NCBI GenBank assembly: GCA_006538405.1
Contig: BJKQ01000015.1
Location: 930,001-994,000 of the forward strand
Length of the DNA stretch: 64,000 nt
Source: Hansfordia pulvinata
Taxonomy: Eukaryota > Ascomycota > Sordariomycetes > Xylariales
Direction: 5' to 3'
Below are positions 24,029 to 34,525 of the stretch, in pieces (position 1 is the stretch's first letter; every line of letters starts with the position of its first letter). Below the pieces are notes generated by a model, which saw only the letters and a program-made list of their open reading frames with translations, was not told the origin of the DNA and searched no databases. The translations under genes and the position numbers were made by a program.

Positions 24029-26448
24029 TCAAGCCGCAGGGGCGAGCATCAGCGGGGTGCGGCCGTCGAGGTGGACGTGGACGACGGCCTTGCCGGCGGC
24101 GTCGGCGGTCAGGGACTGGCCGTTGCCGAGGTCGTACTTGGCGCCCGGGGCGAGGCGCTCGAAGCCCAGCTCGTGCTGGCCGGCGGCCTTGCCGTTGTAG
24201 AGGACGAGGTCGAGGGACTTGGCGTCGTGGCTGTAGGCCTTGGCGACGAGGACGTCGGGGAAGGCGGCGCGGGCGAGAAGGGGGCCCTTGAGGGCGTTGG
24301 GGGCGGGGCCGTGCAGGGTGGCGTTGGCGAGGTCCTGGTGGCGGCCGAGGCGGGCCATGAGGGCGACGACCTGGGTGGTGGCGCTGAGCCCCTTGTTGTA
24401 GAGGGCGCCGGTGCGGGTGGCCTCGACGGGGTGGAACTCGGTGTCGAGCTGGTCGAGGGCGTCGGCGCGGACCTGCTCGTCGCCGAACTCGGCGGCGCAA
24501 CCCGCGACGAAGGCGCGCAGGGCGCCGACGCCGCCCTTGTAGTTGCCCGGGTCCATCTTGTCGGCGCCGCGGAGGTCCTTGACGTCGAGGCGGCCGGCGG
24601 CGTCGTAGTAGACGTGCTCGTTGCGGACGATGGCCCAGACGCGGGAGCCGATGTGGGGCAGGTAGGCGGTCAGGTTCATGGCGTTGATGCAGTCGGACAG
24701 GGTGCCGGAGAGGCCCGGGATGGTCAGGCCGGTCAGCTCGGAGCGGATGGGCAGGATGCGGCCGTCGGGCTCGGTCATCTCGTCCTCGAGGGCCTTCTCG
24801 AAGCGGGGCTTGATCTTGTCGGCGTAGTCGTTGCCGAGCAGGCGGGAGGAGATGATGAGGCCGGCCATGCCGATGAGGTTGCAGAGGGAGTAGGTCCAGT
24901 TGGGCTCGCAGGGGTAGAGGCAGTAGTCGTTGGTGGCCATGTTGTGGTACATGGCGTCGGCCAGGTCGCCAAAGTTGCGCTTGAAGTGCAGGCCGTCGGC
25001 GATGTGGAAGTCGAGGGAGCCCTTCTCCTCGTAGCGGCGGTCGCCGGTGGCGGACGAGTAGAGGCCGATGGCGACGGCGAGGTAGCCGGTGACCATGATG
25101 TTGTCGTAGTTGATGGGGTCGTAGTCGGTGGTGAACTTGCCGGTCAGGCGCTCCCACTTCCAGTAGGACATGATGCGCTTGTGGAGGGACTTCTCGATCG
25201 AGTTGCGGCAGGCCTCGGCGGCGTAGCCGTGGAAGCCCGGCGCGTAGTGGGTGAGGTAGAGGCCGAGGCAGTCGACGACGCCGTAGAGCTGGTAGCGGAC
25301 GGCGGCGGTCTGGAACTGGTCGATGACGTCGTGGTAGCTGAGGTCGTCGTGGGCCGTCAGCCCGCGCTCGATCATGTGCTGGACGAAGCGCAGCGTCTTG
25401 GGGTCGAGCTCGCGCGAGCCGGGGGCCGGCGCGGCGACGGCGGCCTCCTGCATCGAGCGGACCTTGGCGGGCAGCCACTTGTTGCGCTGCTGCTGGACCG
25501 AGTGGCCGCGGGCGTTGATGCGCGCCGTCTTCCACATGGTCCAGGTGACGAGCAGCACGCAGGCGGCGGCCCAGCCGGGGCCGGCCTGGTCGACGAGGGT
25601 GTCGCGGGCCAGGGCGCCGGCGAGGGCGGCCGACCCGAACCAGACCAGCAGGGGAACAGCACGCCGCCCATGGCGAACCAGACGAACATGGTCACCGGGA
25701 TGCCGACGAGGGTCACGACGAAGGCCAGCAGGGCCGGGACGGTGCCGACGGCCACGAGCCCGGCCCCGGGAACAGCAGGCCCAGCGCCGCCGCCCGCAGC
25801 GCCGTCGACTCGAGGTTCTGGAAGCACCACAGCCCGAACAGGCCCAGGCCGATGTACTGGAACAGGGTGCGCCGCTGGTAGTAGCGCTTGGTCGTTCCCA
25901 GCCCGGCCGAGGGGGGGATGAGGACGGCTGTTTTTTTTTTTTTACATGTCAGTATATAATATCATGTATTGGATAAAGGGGGGAATGCGTGTGTGTGTGT
26001 ATAGGGGTTGAGGGATACATATGTGTTTGGCCGTGGGCAGTTGATAGGCTCTAGTGTGTCAAAGGGTCTGGTAGATAGACCCGGATAGTAGAATGGGAGA
26101 AGGAACAAAAAAAGAAAAGCGACGTCAAGATAAGATACATACTCTTCAAGTCAAAGTCGCCCCATCCTTGCTGGTGAGGCTCGGGCTGAGGCTCTTTCTC
26201 GAACCTGTACTGAGGCACATGCTCGGACTGGACGGTCTGGATCGGGGCAGTTCTCGTTAGCGGACCTGGGGATCGTCATGTCATGGCCATCGCCACCACC
26301 ATCTTACCAGCGTCTCGCCGCCCCTGCCAGAGTCCAATAGTGACCGCGGTGGAAGAGGGGGAGGGCGACAGGCAGGTATCGTGATGCTAGGAAATGGACA
26401 AGACGGAGAAGAAGAAAAAAAAGGGGGAAAACTCACGACGGTAGCCAT
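24029..26448 (-). CDS. membrane-anchored linalool dehydratase/isomerase-like protein, with two apparent frameshifts
   Basis: Three minus-strand exons (26448-26437, 26236-26143, 25927-24029) encode about 668 residues after allowing two missing bases. The first coding exon is only four codons (MATV). After a short hydrophilic head come several hydrophobic segments (about residues 55-175, for example TVPALLAFVVTLVGIPVTMF), so the protein should be an integral membrane protein. The rest resembles the alpha/alpha-barrel domain of bacterial linalool dehydratase/isomerase: NIMVTGYLAV, ATGDRRYEE and CEPNWTYSLCN. The two cysteines nine residues apart (about 376 and 385) match the spacing of the active-site pair I recall in the bacterial enzyme. 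The bacterial active-site His appears to be Tyr here. Frame breaks sit at the C run 25764-25767 and the G run 25651-25654; one extra base at each restores a continuous protein. Substrate unknown; terpene chemistry is an inference from fold only. Confidence 0.8.
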
Positions 26449-27478
26449 CTTGTCAAGGAGTGTGTCTGGTGATGATCGGATCGGGGTCAGATCTGGTCGT
26501 CTGGTGTCTGTCTGACTTTGTGTCTGGGAAAAGAGCAGATTGGTGCCCGTCGCCCTCGTCTCTTATAACCAGAGAGAGGGGAGAGAGGTGGATGTCGCCC
26601 TTGTTCCATGTGCTGCCCCTCCTCGACTGGGAAGCTTAGGTACCGAATCCGGCAACCCGCCCCCTCTCTCTTTCGCTTCTCCCTCTCTGTCCTCCGTCCA
26701 GCTGTCTGTCTGTCTGTCTGTCCCTCTCTATCTCTGCGCATCTTCTGCTCTTCGCCCTGTGTCCATCGCCCACTGACGCCGGCCGCGGGTGGTTGCTTAC
26801 ACGAGCCGCGGTGGGGCCGGTCCGGGCGACCCGGGTTTCGCCGTCTGGGGCCGGCCGGCACTGACTACCTACCCGTACCTCACCTTGGGAGCCCTAATCT
26901 AGGCCCTCCCGCACGTGCATGATTTCGAGTTCATGAACTCGTACGCGGGGTATAGGCTTCCCCAGCTTTTTGCCCCGGTCTCTCCGCCCAGTCGGTCGTC
27001 TTCTGCGTTGCGGGGGGTGGGGGGCCACCAAGATGCTCGTAGATGCCCCCCTTCCCCCGGCCGCCACGGATCGCGGAGGCCCGGGTTTGGGGCCTGATCT
27101 GACCTGACACGGATTCCCCATCTCCATTCCATCCTGGTCTCTTGCGTCTCGGCGGCAGTCTGGGCATTATGGGGACCGGGCCCCAGTGAGAGGTGGCGCT
27201 GCTTGCTGCCCCGTCGCTATCGACGCGCCCCTCCCCCGCCCCCATCCGCCCTTTCCCCCGCCTCATGTGATCGTTACTCGCTCTCGTTCCATCCTTGCGT
27301 CACCCACCAGCGGACGCGGACCCGCGCGGTACGGCCTCGTCCGCCCACGGGCACGGCTGGCCGACTCTGCTCCTGATCGAGAGCCTGGCGCGATGGGAGG
27401 GTGATGCATCGGAGGGGTGCGAGCCGTGGTGCCCGGGCTGACGTTGTTCCCGTTGCATGCGTCTGTAAGTGTTGGAGT

Positions 27479-27527
<49 letters not shown>

Positions 27528-27952
27528 ATCCCGGGGTGGAGTCTGCGTCTCTGTATGGAAGCACCGATCTGTCCGTCCGACTATCCGACCCGTCACTCGT
27601 GTGGCTGTATGTCCGTCCGAGTTCAACGTTTGTGCGCGTGTCTGTCTGTGCCGTTGCGTGTCTGTGGTGACGATAGTCACGTTCTCTCTCTGCTCGTACG
27701 CTTTGGGTACCACCGGGAGTTGGCCTGTCTCTCGATCGACCATCTTTTCACCATCAGATGCTTGACTATAGCTGCCTGTCTAGTGTTGCAAGATTACCTA
27801 GTATCCAGTGTTCGTACACCAGAAAAAGTCTGCTTGGTGACAGCAAGATTCATTGCATCACCGTTGTCACTCAAGCCCTCCCCTTAACACCCCCCCTTTC
27901 GAAGCTATACACGCGTCTGAATGCGGACATCCCCACCAATCACAACCTCACC
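26449..27952. promoter_or_regulatory. divergent intergenic region with TATA-like element and GT microsatellite
   Basis: This 1.5-kb region separates the starts of the linalool dehydratase-like gene (minus) and the P-type ATPase gene (plus). A TTATAA element at 26563-26568 (read on the minus strand) is about 115 bases upstream of the minus-strand ATG and is a plausible TATA box. A TGTC tandem repeat lies at about 26701-26723 and a long GT repeat at 27482-27526. A CCAAT sequence at 27936-27940 lies 13 bases before the ATPase ATG, probably within its leader. An in-frame ATG at 27758 upstream of the chosen start is considered under that gene. Confidence 0.5.
27482..27526. repeat. GT dinucleotide microsatellite
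   Basis: About 22 uninterrupted GT units upstream of the P-type ATPase gene. Confidence 0.97.
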
Positions 27953-30900
27953 ATGGCGTGCTGCTACATCGCGGCGTCGATGATCGCCTTCATCATTAAC
28001 AGCTGCGAGGCCCTCGACATCAACCTCAACCTGCAGTACAACGAGTCGGTCAAGACGGGCGGCCAGTACGCCGACGACTGGGACGACGACGACGAATACA
28101 GCGGCTATGGAGAGAAGAAGGCAGCACAGAAACAACAACAGCAGCAGCTAAAGGAGTCCGGCGTCGCCGTCGTGTCCATCGCGGGCATGACCTGCGCCGC
28201 CTGCACCACCACCGTCGAGGCCGCCGTCGCCGCCGTCGAGGGCGTCGACCAGGTCCTCGTCTCGCTGCAGCTGCAGGAGGCCCGCGTCTTCTTCCACCCA
28301 ACCACCGGTGAGGACAGCGACGTTGAGCGCGCGCGCACGCGAGCGGTCGTCGCCGCCGTCGAGGCCGCGGGCTACGAGGCCGCGCCGGGCGAGCGGCCCG
28401 CGGGCCAGAAGGCCGCCGTCCTGCAGCACACGCGCGAGCTCGATGCCCTGCGGCGCTCGCTGCGCGGGCTCGTGGGCTACTCGAGCGCCATCTTCGCGCT
28501 GGGTAAAGGGGCGGACCTCCTGCTCCTGCCCCCGACTACCTGGTCCCCGGCAGCGGGGTCGCGCTGCTGCGGTCGGGCGCGCTGTTCGCCCTGACGGCGG
28601 CGGCGGCGGCGCGGTGCGGCGGCTGGATCTTCGGCAGCGCGCTGCAGGCCGCGCGGGCCCTGCGCGTCAACATGCACACGCTCATCAGCGCGTCGACCGT
28701 CGTGGGCCTGCTGGTCACCCTGGCCGGGGGCATCGCCGTCGCGGGGGGCGAGGGCGAGGGCGAGGGCGAGGGCAAGGGCCGCGAGGCCGCCGAGTACCAC
28801 GACACCATCGTCGGCGTGCTGCTCATCGTCTCGGTCGGGCGGTACATGGACCTGCTGTCGCGGCGGCGGGCGTCCAACACGTTTGTCGGGCTGTACTCGC
28901 TGCTCGACGAGACGGCGACGGCCAAGCTGGCCAACTACGATGTGAGTCACAGTCGACAAGAGACAGAAACAGAAATCAAATTGCCCCCCCAACCCCCTTT
29001 CTTGCAGGTTGATGGCCCGGTAATAATGATGGCTGACACAATCGCCCGCTTCTCTCGCTCTTTCTCCCCCACAGAGACGCATACCCACCCACGCCCTCCG
29101 CCCGGGCGACGAGATAGTCGTCGAGCCCTTCTCCGTGGTCCCCTGCGACAGCTACGTGACGGCCGGCGCCTCGCACGCCAACGAGGCCGTGCTGACGGGC
29201 GAGTCGGCGCCCCGGGCCAAGGAGGTCGGCAGCCTGCTGCTGGCGGGCACGCGCAACGGGCCCAACCCCCTGCGCGCCGCCGCCCACCAGACCGTCTCGT
29301 CGTCGTCGTCCTCCTCCTCCTCATCGTCATCGGCGGGGGGAGGTGGGGGAGGAGGCTCGTTCCTGTCGCAGCTGGTCTCCAGCGTCGAGGCCAGCCTGAC
29401 CAGCAAGGCGTCGGCGCAGCACCGCGTCGACGCCGTCACCCGCTGGTTCGTGAGCGCCGTGTTCGCGGTCGCCGGCGCCGTGTCGGCGCGCACGTACTAC
29501 CTCGAGAAGAGCCGCGGAGGAGGGGGAGAAAGTGGGGTGGATCTCGCCGCGTGGGAGTGCGCCGGGCGCCAGATGATGACCATCCTGTCGGCGGCGTGCC
29601 CCTGCGCTCTGGGGCTTGCGACGCCGTGTGCGGTGATGGCGGGGATTGGTGAGTTCTTTTTTTTTTTTTTTTTTACTCTCTCTCTCTTTCCTTTTCTTTC
29701 CTGTTTCTTCTCTTCTCTCGTGAGACCCCAGACCCAGACTGACACTCAACAAAACACAGACGTCGCCTGGCGCAAAGGCATCCTGATGCTCGAGGGCGGC
29801 GTGACCATGGAGCTGGCCGGCGCGGTCACGCACGTCGTCATGGACAAGACGGGCACGCTGACCCGGGGCGCGCCGACCGTCAGCAACATGCTGATCAACG
29901 GGGCGCGGTGGGGAGGAGGAGGCCGGGGCCGGGACGGTGACGGTGACGGAGACGGGGACGGGGACGCGGCGGCAGCGGTGGCGGCGGCACGACAGAGCCG
30001 CCTGGCGGTGCTGGTCTGCGCGGCCGAGGAGGCCGGGATGGCGTCGCACCCGCTGGCCGCGGCCGTCTTCCGCCGCCTGCTGCCCCGCTGCGGCGACGCG
30101 GCGTGGAGGCGCTTCCGGGCGGCGGGGGCTGTCCGCGGGCTCGAGGAGGTCGGCGGGCGCGGGGTCCGGTGCGAGGTCGACGTTGGCGACGGCGACGGCG
30201 GCGACAGCAAAGAGCAGGAGGAGGTGCCGAGGTGGCGCAGCGTGTGCGTGGGCAACCTCGAGTTCATGCGCGAGAGCGGCGTCGGCGGGCTCGGCGAGAT
30301 CCAGGGCGATCTGCTCGAGGACGGGTCCGTCGTGTTTGTGGGCGTTGACTCGGAGCTGGCGGCGTCGATGGTGTTGCAGGTTCGTTCTGTCGTTCTTTGT
30401 TTCTTTTTCCCTCCCCCCCCCCCCCCCCCTCTCCTCCCCCTCCCTCTTTTCTTCCCTCGCGATGTTCTTCAGCAACGTGCTCTGTTCGCGGATGATCTGG
30501 CTAACGCCCCGTCTCGCTTGCAGGACACCGTGAGGCCCGACGCCAAATCGACCATCCAGAGCCTGCAGGCCCGGGGCATCGAGGTCTCCATGCTGACGGG
30601 CGACAACGCAAGCGAGGCCTGCCGCATCTCGCAGCAGCTCGGCATCCCCGTCATGGCCTCGTGCGCCACGCCCAGCACCAAACTCGAGCACGTCAAGACT
30701 CTGCAGGAGCAGGGGCACAAGGTTCTGATGGTGAGGCGTACCCCTTTCTTATCTCTCTTATCTCCTCTCCTCTCCCTTTTCCCTCCCCCAAACACACCGC
30801 CAGAACCGGACTTTGGTTAGATAGAAGGCAGAGTCAAAACGAGTTGCTTTACTGACACGGGGCAACAACAACAGATCGGCGACGGCATGAACGACGGGCC

Positions 30901-31347
30901 CAGCCTGGCCGCGGCCGAGGTCGGCGTCATGATGGCCCACGGCCGCAAGTGCCTGTCGTCCGGCGGCAGCGTCCTCATCCTCCAGTCCCAGCTCGCCTCC
31001 CTGCTGACCCTGCTCGACATCTCCCGCACCACCATGCGCCAGGTCTCGGCCAACATCGCCTGGGCGCTCGCCTACAATGTCGTCGCCGTCGGCCTCGCCG
31101 TCGGCCTGGGCGCTCCTTTCGGTGTCACCATCACCCCGTACGTTTCTTGTCCTCCTGCCCCCCCCCTTCCCCCACACACTTACTACCTAGGTAGGTCAGC
31201 GAAACTGACAGTCAGATAATCAGGCCGGTTGCTGCTACCATGATGTCGGTGTCGTCCACCTTTGTCACTGTCCAGGGCCTTTTGTTGCGGGAGCGCTTGT
31301 CCAAGAGGCACGGCATTGACGACGGTAGGGTTTCTGTGGGGTGGTAG
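27953..31347 (+). CDS. copper-type P1B ATPase (heavy-metal translocating), with one apparent frameshift
   Basis: Six exons (27953-28941, 29075-29648, 29760-30379, 30524-30730, 30875-31137, 31224-31347) encode about 925 residues of a heavy-metal pump that would move Cu(I) across a membrane using ATP. A Cys-containing N-terminus (MACCYIAASMIAF) is followed by one metal-binding HMA domain with GMTCAAC (Cys81, Cys84). Later motifs are the actuator TGES, the membrane CPC motif (505-507) that defines copper/silver pumps, the phosphorylation site DKTGT (Asp550), the SHPLA nucleotide-binding motif and GDGMND (about 799-804). Non-conserved loops carry Gly-Glu, Ser, Gly and Asp-Gly repeats. The frame breaks at the C run 28529-28533; one more C joins both halves in frame. 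I start at 27953 because MACCYIAA matches relatives as I recall them; an in-frame ATG at 27758 would add 65 unconserved-looking residues. Vacuolar, Golgi or plasma-membrane location cannot be told. Confidence 0.92.
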
Positions 31348-33011
31348 TGTCGGAAGCTGCTTGAATAAATTGCATGTATGTAAAGGTAGTTACGAGACAT
31401 GATTCATGAACAGGTAGACATACATGGCCAGAATGGATCAAGATATTCCCCGAACCACTGCAATTCGAACGAACGATCTTGCGTGAATACAGTGGAATGG
31501 TGGTCACCGAGAGTTTCCCAGACGATACGTAGTTACCTGAGAGTGAAAGAAAATATGCGAAGCCATGTCGCTGCACTCAAGTCGCTGAGGTCTATGTTAC
31601 GTGGACAGAGGGCGCGTAGGTGGAGTCTCCAAGCAGGGTTGAGACCTTGGGGCTTCGACTTCTCAAGTACGTGTCAAGATGGAGAACTCTGCAAGCACAA
31701 TGGTCGAGTCTTGAATATCAATTTGTTTCTCCATGTGCTTGGGTCTGATCGAAAAGGGCCGGAGTGTCCAAGAGCCGATTGAAAGCCCATTCTTGTTGGG
31801 GCAACCCAAGTCTCGAGTGCCTCTCATGGGGTTGAAGAAAAAGACAACTTCGTTCCCTGCCACGGACAAGCCCCTGTCCCAATTCATTGAAAATTCACCA
31901 AGATCTTCGGGGATTCTGGCCTGGATTGGCTCAGGAGTCACGCCAACGGACTACTTTCCCTTCCTGGGCTGACAACACGCCGCTTAAACAGTACCCCGTC
32001 TCTCTCACTTGGACACATGGTATCGTACAAATCGAAAGGCGTGTTTCCCTGGGCTTCCTCTTCTTCGCTTGCATCGGCAGCCGCCTGAGACTGGAACATA
32101 GACGTAAGGACCTCGTACGGGCAGGCTGCTCCTACAGCTAAACGCCCGACCCCTTTCTGATTCTCCCATCCACAAGACAATGTGCTGCCCAAGGCCCCCG
32201 GATGGACTCAGCATACCCCTGTGCCGGTAGGACGACTTGCAGATGAGCATATGAGGCGGGTGCAGGGTCCCTTTGGCCCAAGCCCGGACATGCCGTGCCA
32301 CAGAGACGGAGTCTCGGTGTCCCGTCGGCATAGCGAGCATTTGAGGAACCCACGCAAGTGGTCGTACGACTGGAGTAATAATGTACGCGGCTAGCTGAGA
32401 CGCCGAAGCCTTCGACGTCAGAACCGACTGGCGGGATCATATCTGTCCCCGGAGATCACCGCAGCGACCTGACGTCAGCAGAGACACGGACAGATACAGC
32501 GCCCGGGTCGCGAGCGAGACGGCGACAAGTCGAAAGCATAGTCGCGGTCATTACTGACTGGCTGGGCGACCATCACGGACCGTTATGGATATATCTCATC
32601 TTATTTCCAACACGACATCACGACCCACGACACATGCTACTGGGTGCCGATTTGTCCAAATGCAACTCGCGACCAGCCAGCACTGGGGCGACGCACTGAC
32701 CGCCCACAGCCACGCGCCGCGGGTGCCCATCGTGCGGGCGCGCGTGCTGCGTGGACCCGGGCAAGTCTGAAGTGGCCGGCCCTGCCGGGCTGTCCCCTGG
32801 GCCGTGTTATCACACTCCCTCCTATAAGACAGCTATCGCGTGGGAGTGGACGCTGCTGAATGGCGGGCTGCCCTGTGGCGCGATGCAGACGCCGTGATGG
32901 GAACCCAGCAGCAGCCAACACGCCTCCCGGAACAGAGACTGATCGCCCGCGTGGCGCGCAGGCCACATTACGAATACAGAATGCATATCTACGTGGTTGC
33001 AACAATAGAGC

Positions 33012-33016
<5 letters not shown>

Positions 33017-33059
<43 letters not shown>

Positions 33060-33069
33060 GAGAGAGAGA
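33017..33069. repeat. AG dinucleotide microsatellite
   Basis: About 26 AG units with one GGG interruption near 33048-33050, in noncoding DNA. Confidence 0.95.
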
Positions 33070-34371
33070 CGGAAAAAGACAGAGATAAGAGACAATGCCG
33101 ACGTATAAAGCGCCTCCCCTTGGACAGCCCGACATTGTGCAGCCTTTTCTTCTCGCGATCCGTCAGTCTGGTGTTGTCGGCCTAACTTAGTTGCTCCTAG
33201 TCGATATCGTCTGCTTCTACTTTACCAAACACAGTATAGACAGCCGCGAGTCGCCCCAGCAGAGAGCCATACTCGTAGATTCGTGGGACCTGAGACCTGG
33301 GACCAGGGCACGCACGCACGGCCGCCGTCTGTGTGTTCCTGTCCGAGTCGAGCAGACAGGCCAGCATCAATCTTCTCCTCGGCCCGCTCGCCCTCCCCTC
33401 CCTCACCCACTCACTCACTCACTCCAAGACTCGGCCCAATCCACTTACTCGGGGACGGTCTCAGCAGCATCGATCAATCGGGCCAAGTGACGTCAAAAAG
33501 CAGCATAGTCGCGCGCTGACCGGCAATAATAGCTCGATTCAATATATTATCTTACCTTGCCTACTTGCGCACCCTACGCACCCACCCACGCGTCAGGTCG
33601 TTCCAGCTAGCCCGCTTCCCTCTGGCCCTTTTCCCCCAGTTTCCCCCGGTTTGGTGGCGCCGCCGGGGTCACGGATCGAAATCACACGACCCCGGACCGG
33701 GAGGCAGGACCGAGTCTTTGCGAGCCGGCCGCGGTCCGTCTTTCTGGGTTCTGGGCGGGAGGAGGAGGCAGGGAGGAAACAGATCGTCGACCCATTTTCC
33801 CCACGGCACGCCAACCAACACGCACACACACGAACACACACACAGACTGTCGTCGCCGCCCCCGCCTCCCGCCGTGGTCTGCCTGTCTGCCTGTCACCTC
33901 CGCACCCCAGGTTTACCGTCCCGCCCCCTCATCGTGCCCACTCCCCCATCCCCCATACTCAGACTCCGCCCACCCCGTACTCAGGATCATCCCTCCCTGG
34001 CCCTTTCCCCGCGCGCCCGCGCGCCCCGTTCCCCAGATTGCGTACCCGCCGTGTGCGAGTGTGTGTGTGTGTGCCGGCAGTGACACGGCTTGACATCCGT
34101 GGGGAAGAGGCGGGGAGGAAAATAAGCGTTTCCTCCCTTGGGACCTGTCGACTTTGTTTGGCCCTGGGCCCGTGCCTGATTGGCTGCCGTTGCCTGGTCT
34201 CTCTCCGTCTCTCTGTCTGGGCCTCTGTCTGCTCTGAGCTTTCTCACCTCCCTACCCTGCCCTCCCTTACCTGCGACAATACATAAGAGACGGGGGCGAA
34301 CCCTCGGAACCGGGGTCTGAGAGGCTTTCTCTGTTGCCACTCAGTCTGGTTGACTTGTCGTTTGTTGTCGA

Positions 34372-34390
34372 CCAATCACACACGCCCAAT
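34372..34390 (+). promoter_or_regulatory. two CCAAT boxes upstream of the sugar transporter
   Basis: CCAAT occurs at 34372-34376 and 34386-34390, both followed by CA and 14 bases apart, about 140-155 bases before the ATG. CCAAT is the binding sequence of the fungal HAP/CBC complex. Binding here is inferred from sequence only. Confidence 0.4.
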
Positions 34391-34421
34391 CAAAGTAAGA
34401 GAGTGTGTATGATATAGAAAA

Positions 34422-34453
<32 letters not shown>

Positions 34454-34484
34454 AAAGAAAGAAAGACGACACGACAACAATAGC

Positions 34485-34516
<32 letters not shown>

Positions 34517-34517
34517 C
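34422..34517 (+). repeat. AG repeat followed by CAA repeat in the transporter leader
   Basis: An AG microsatellite (34422-34446) and an A-rich linker are followed by about eleven CAA units (roughly 34483-34516), ending about nine bases before the ATG at 34526. The segment probably lies in the 5' untranslated region, and CAA repeats are unstructured in RNA. Confidence 0.85.
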
Positions 34518-34525
34518 GAGACACC

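Larger units (their letters stand above)
31348..34525. other. 3.2-kb intergenic stretch upstream of the sugar transporter
   Basis: No gene is supported. The part from about 31350 to 32600 is of mixed composition with nothing recognisable. An interrupted AG microsatellite lies at 33017-33069. From about 33380 to 34320 the plus strand is pyrimidine-rich and gives a long low-complexity open frame that I reject. The right end is the promoter and leader of the transporter, described separately. Confidence 0.6.

Noticed and set aside
23942..25921. 659-residue plus-strand open frame rich in Gly, Val, Ala and Asp
   Set aside because: It lies exactly antisense to the linalool dehydratase-like gene and is a codon-bias shadow. 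The minus-strand protein has recognisable motifs.
33333..34286. 317-residue plus-strand open frame upstream of the sugar transporter
   Set aside because: It is low-complexity Pro, Ser, His and Arg from pyrimidine-rich and CA-repeat DNA, with no domain; it probably overlaps the transporter promoter.
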